DNA of 6,180 nucleotides. Origin: DASQVO01 sp035640715. GTDB taxonomy: Bacteria; Actinomycetota; Actinomycetes; Streptosporangiales; Streptosporangiaceae. The notes below the pieces were generated by a model, which was not told the origin of the DNA, searched no databases, and saw nothing but the letters and a program-made list of their open reading frames with translations. The stretch is from contig DASQVO010000085.1 in the NCBI GenBank assembly GCA_035640715.1, positions 1 to 6,180 on the forward strand, in the 5' to 3' direction. A program made the translations under genes and the position numbers. Below, piece after piece: positions 4,882 through 6,180 of the stretch (its first letter is position 1; every line of letters begins with the position of its first letter).

Positions 4882-5178
4882 CTTTTAAGACCACTAACGG
4901 ATGCCGGAGAAGACATCGCTCAGCTATGGCTTGCCCGCTGGCTGGCCGAGTGCGGACAGCTCGGAGAACTGCACCAGCACGCAGACGCGGGCAATGGCCA
5001 CGTCCTGCACGAGCTGGCCGGCTGGCTGGTAACGCATCGCCGCCTTGATGAGCTGCGCGAGCTGATCAACATGGAACTGGTCCGCCACGGCGCCCGTACC
5101 TTCTGGGGCCTCATCACCAGGACCGCAGCAACCATCGCCGCCCACACCCTGCTGCTCACCTGCCTCACTGAGGCGTAA
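4882..5178 (+). pseudogene. 3' remnant of a 28-residue-repeat (TPR/Sel1-like) protein gene
   Basis: The frame is open from just after an in-frame TGA (4879-4881) to TAA 5176-5178 (98 codons). It has no ATG or GTG until the Met in ELINMELV, which is inside the conserved part. It contains two units of period 28: residues 6-33 (TDAGEDIAQLWLARWLAECG...) and 34-61 (ADAGNGHVLHELAGWLVTHR...). These share DAG, L-A-x-W-L and L-x-EL at matching places. Actinomycete proteins with many such alpha-helical units (DAG..A...LA.LLAE.G..DELR) are common, usually of unknown function, and much longer. Only the end survives. The last 30 residues or so are non-repeat and rather hydrophobic. The 5' break lies near 4882-4890, where A+T-rich sequence begins. 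Confidence 0.6.
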
Positions 5179-5265
5179 CCCAACCCTGTACCGCTTCAAA
5201 ACTCGACGCAGGGTCCCTGAGCTGTGATTTGGCGTGGCCGACGGGTTGAGGCATGATCGCGGTTC
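5179..5265 (+). other. leader of the transposase, possible left end of the insertion sequence
   Basis: These 87 bases separate the repeat-protein relic from the transposase start. ACCCTG (5183-5188) and CAGGGT (5209-5214) form a weak 6-bp inverted repeat. A TGT at 5187-5189 would fit the TG...CA ends of many rve-family elements, but the right end lies outside the window, so the terminal inverted repeat and any target duplication cannot be checked. Confidence 0.3.
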
Positions 5266-6180
5266 GTGTCTGTACGTCTGCTGTACCTGTTCATGGTCCG
5301 AGTGTTCGGCTGGCTGGTCCTGCTGGGCCGCAGCCAGGCGTCCAAGGACGCGGAGATCATGGTCCTGCGTCACGAGGTGATAGTGCTTCGCCGTCAGGTG
5401 GCCCGTCCCAGGCCGGACTGGGCCGGCCGCGCGATCCTGGCAGCCCTGGCCCGGCTGCTGCCCGCCGCGCTCCGCAGCAGTCGCGTGGTCACGCCGGGAA
5501 CCCTGCTGGCCTGGCACCGCCGTCTGGTTACCCGCAAGTGGACCTATCCGAGCCGGCCGGGCCGCCCGACGGCCGGCCAGGAGATCCGTGATCTGGTGCT
5601 GCGGGCAGCGGGGGAGAACCCGGCCTGGGGATACCGCCGGGTGCACGGCGAGCTGACCCGCCTCGGCTGCCGGGTCAGCCAGGCGACCGTCCGCCGGATC
5701 CTCCGCGCGCGGGGCTTCCGGCCAGTTCCCCGCGGCCTGGATACCTCCTGGCGGACGTTCCTGCGGGCCCAGGCGGAGGGCCTGCTGGCATGTGACTTCT
5801 TCTCCGTGGGCACGGTCTTCCTCAAGCGCCTGTACGTGCTGTTTGTCATGGAGATAGCGACACGGCGGGTGCACATTCTCGGGGTGACCCGGTACCCGGA
5901 CGGCGCCTGGACCGCCCAGCAGGCCCGCAACCTGGTCATGGACCTCGCAGGGCGGATCGGCCAGTTCCGGTTCCTCATCCGGGACCGCGACGCCAAGTTC
6001 ACGGCCGCGTTCGATGACGTCTTCGCCAGCGAGGGCGTAAGGATCATGAAGTCCCCGCCGCGGGCGCCCCGGGCGAACTGCTATGCCGAACGCTGGGTAC
6101 GGACGGTACGGGCCGAGTGCACCGACCGGTTGCTGATCTACGGCGAGGGTCATCTGCGGGCGGTGCTGCGAGCCTATGCC
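5266..6180 (+). CDS. DDE (rve integrase-core) transposase, partial at window edge
   Basis: The reading frame runs 305 codons from GTG 5266 to the last base without a stop, so the gene continues past the window. The in-frame TGA at 5254-5256 limits the start; ATG 5293 is the alternative. A hydrophobic N-terminus precedes a helical segment SKDAEIMVLRHEVIVLRRQV (26-45). A helix-turn-helix-like region with NPAWGYRRVHGEL (118-130) and VSQATVRRILRARGFRP (137-153) follows. The RNase-H-fold core then carries Asp177 (LACDFF), Asp240 (LIRDRDAKF) and Glu275 (NCYAERWVRTVRAEC), a complete D,D,~35,E triad. This matches the single-ORF integrase-core transposases abundant in actinomycetes and related to the IS3/IS481 group. 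It would cut and join element ends. Homologues I recall read VDT where this has V181-G182-T183, a possible minor defect. Expected next is a short tail with an N-x-H-R-P-H-like motif. Confidence 0.85.
   Translation, partial: MSVRLLYLFMVRVFGWLVLLGRSQASKDAEIMVLRHEVIVLRRQVARPRPDWAGRAILAALARLLPAALRSSRVVTPGTLLAWHRRLVTRKWTYPSRPGRPTAGQEIRDLVLRAAGENPAWGYRRVHGELTRLGCRVSQATVRRILRARGFRPVPRGLDTSWRTFLRAQAEGLLACDFFSVGTVFLKRLYVLFVMEIATRRVHILGVTRYPDGAWTAQQARNLVMDLAGRIGQFRFLIRDRDAKFTAAFDDVFASEGVRIMKSPPRAPRANCYAERWVRTVRAECTDRLLIYGEGHLRAVLRAYA

Noticed and set aside
4542..5048. 168-codon plus-strand frame crossing the MNT gene, its promoter and the repeat relic
   Set aside because: It overlaps two better-supported genes in other frames, its ATG lies within the antisense of MNT, and codon third positions in the middle are not GC-biased. 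The part at 4640-4880 has no start of its own.
4924..6153. 409-codon open frame on the minus strand opposite the transposase
   Set aside because: It is antisense to a clearly recognisable DDE transposase with its full triad, spans two unrelated plus-strand features, and its translation is Gly/Pro/Gln/Arg-rich without family character. Long antisense frames are expected in such high-GC DNA.
1..6180. CRISPR array, rRNA or riboswitch
   Set aside because: I saw no regularly spaced repeats with unique spacers, no rRNA-like stretches and no riboswitch core that I could recognise on either strand.

Overview
The window is high-GC DNA with strong G/C preference at third codon positions. It looks like an accessory, recombination-scarred segment of a large-genome actinomycete. 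The integrase type, the F420-type flavin reductase fold, the 28-residue repeat relic and the transposase all resemble families I know from Streptomyces, Streptosporangiales and their relatives. The genus is inference.

Layout: (1) 1-263 holds the possible last codons of a plus-strand gene, a GC-rich hairpin, and the 3' half of a glycine tRNA with no 5' half, which reads as an old integration scar. (2) 264-680 (minus) is a small split-barrel PPOX/F420-dependent oxidoreductase. (3) 681-1030 has no gene, but carries short tandem repeats and a long hairpin. (4) 1031-2365 (minus) is a tyrosine integrase with a complete catalytic half and a missing N-terminus. Its frame runs into the promoter of the next, divergent gene. 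(5) 2376-3758 (plus) is a full-length group II PLP-dependent decarboxylase. An ATGA overlap couples it to a 36-codon ORF with a strong Shine-Dalgarno. (6) 4605-3962 (minus) is a two-gene operon resembling a nucleotidyltransferase/HEPN (MntA-HepT) toxin-antitoxin pair. It has a GTGA overlap and a promoter embedded in a palindrome. Both proteins depart from the canonical family at the residues of the AMPylation mechanism. (7) 4640-4881 is an A+T-richer gap with a strong 15-bp inverted repeat. (8) 4882-5178 is the start-less 3' end of a 28-residue-repeat protein gene. (9) 5266 to the window edge is a DDE transposase that continues beyond 6180.

The genes do not form one pathway. The picture is of layered insertions: a tRNA scar, a beheaded integrase, a beheaded repeat protein and an insertion sequence. 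Among them sit three transcription units that look intact: the oxidoreductase, the decarboxylase plus small ORF, and the toxin-antitoxin-like pair. Several of these lack a Shine-Dalgarno but have a -10-like hexamer 6-7 nt before the start, suggesting leaderless transcripts. The points most worth a second look are the altered MNT/HEPN pair with its operator, the coupled 36-codon ORF, and the tRNA-Gly scar.
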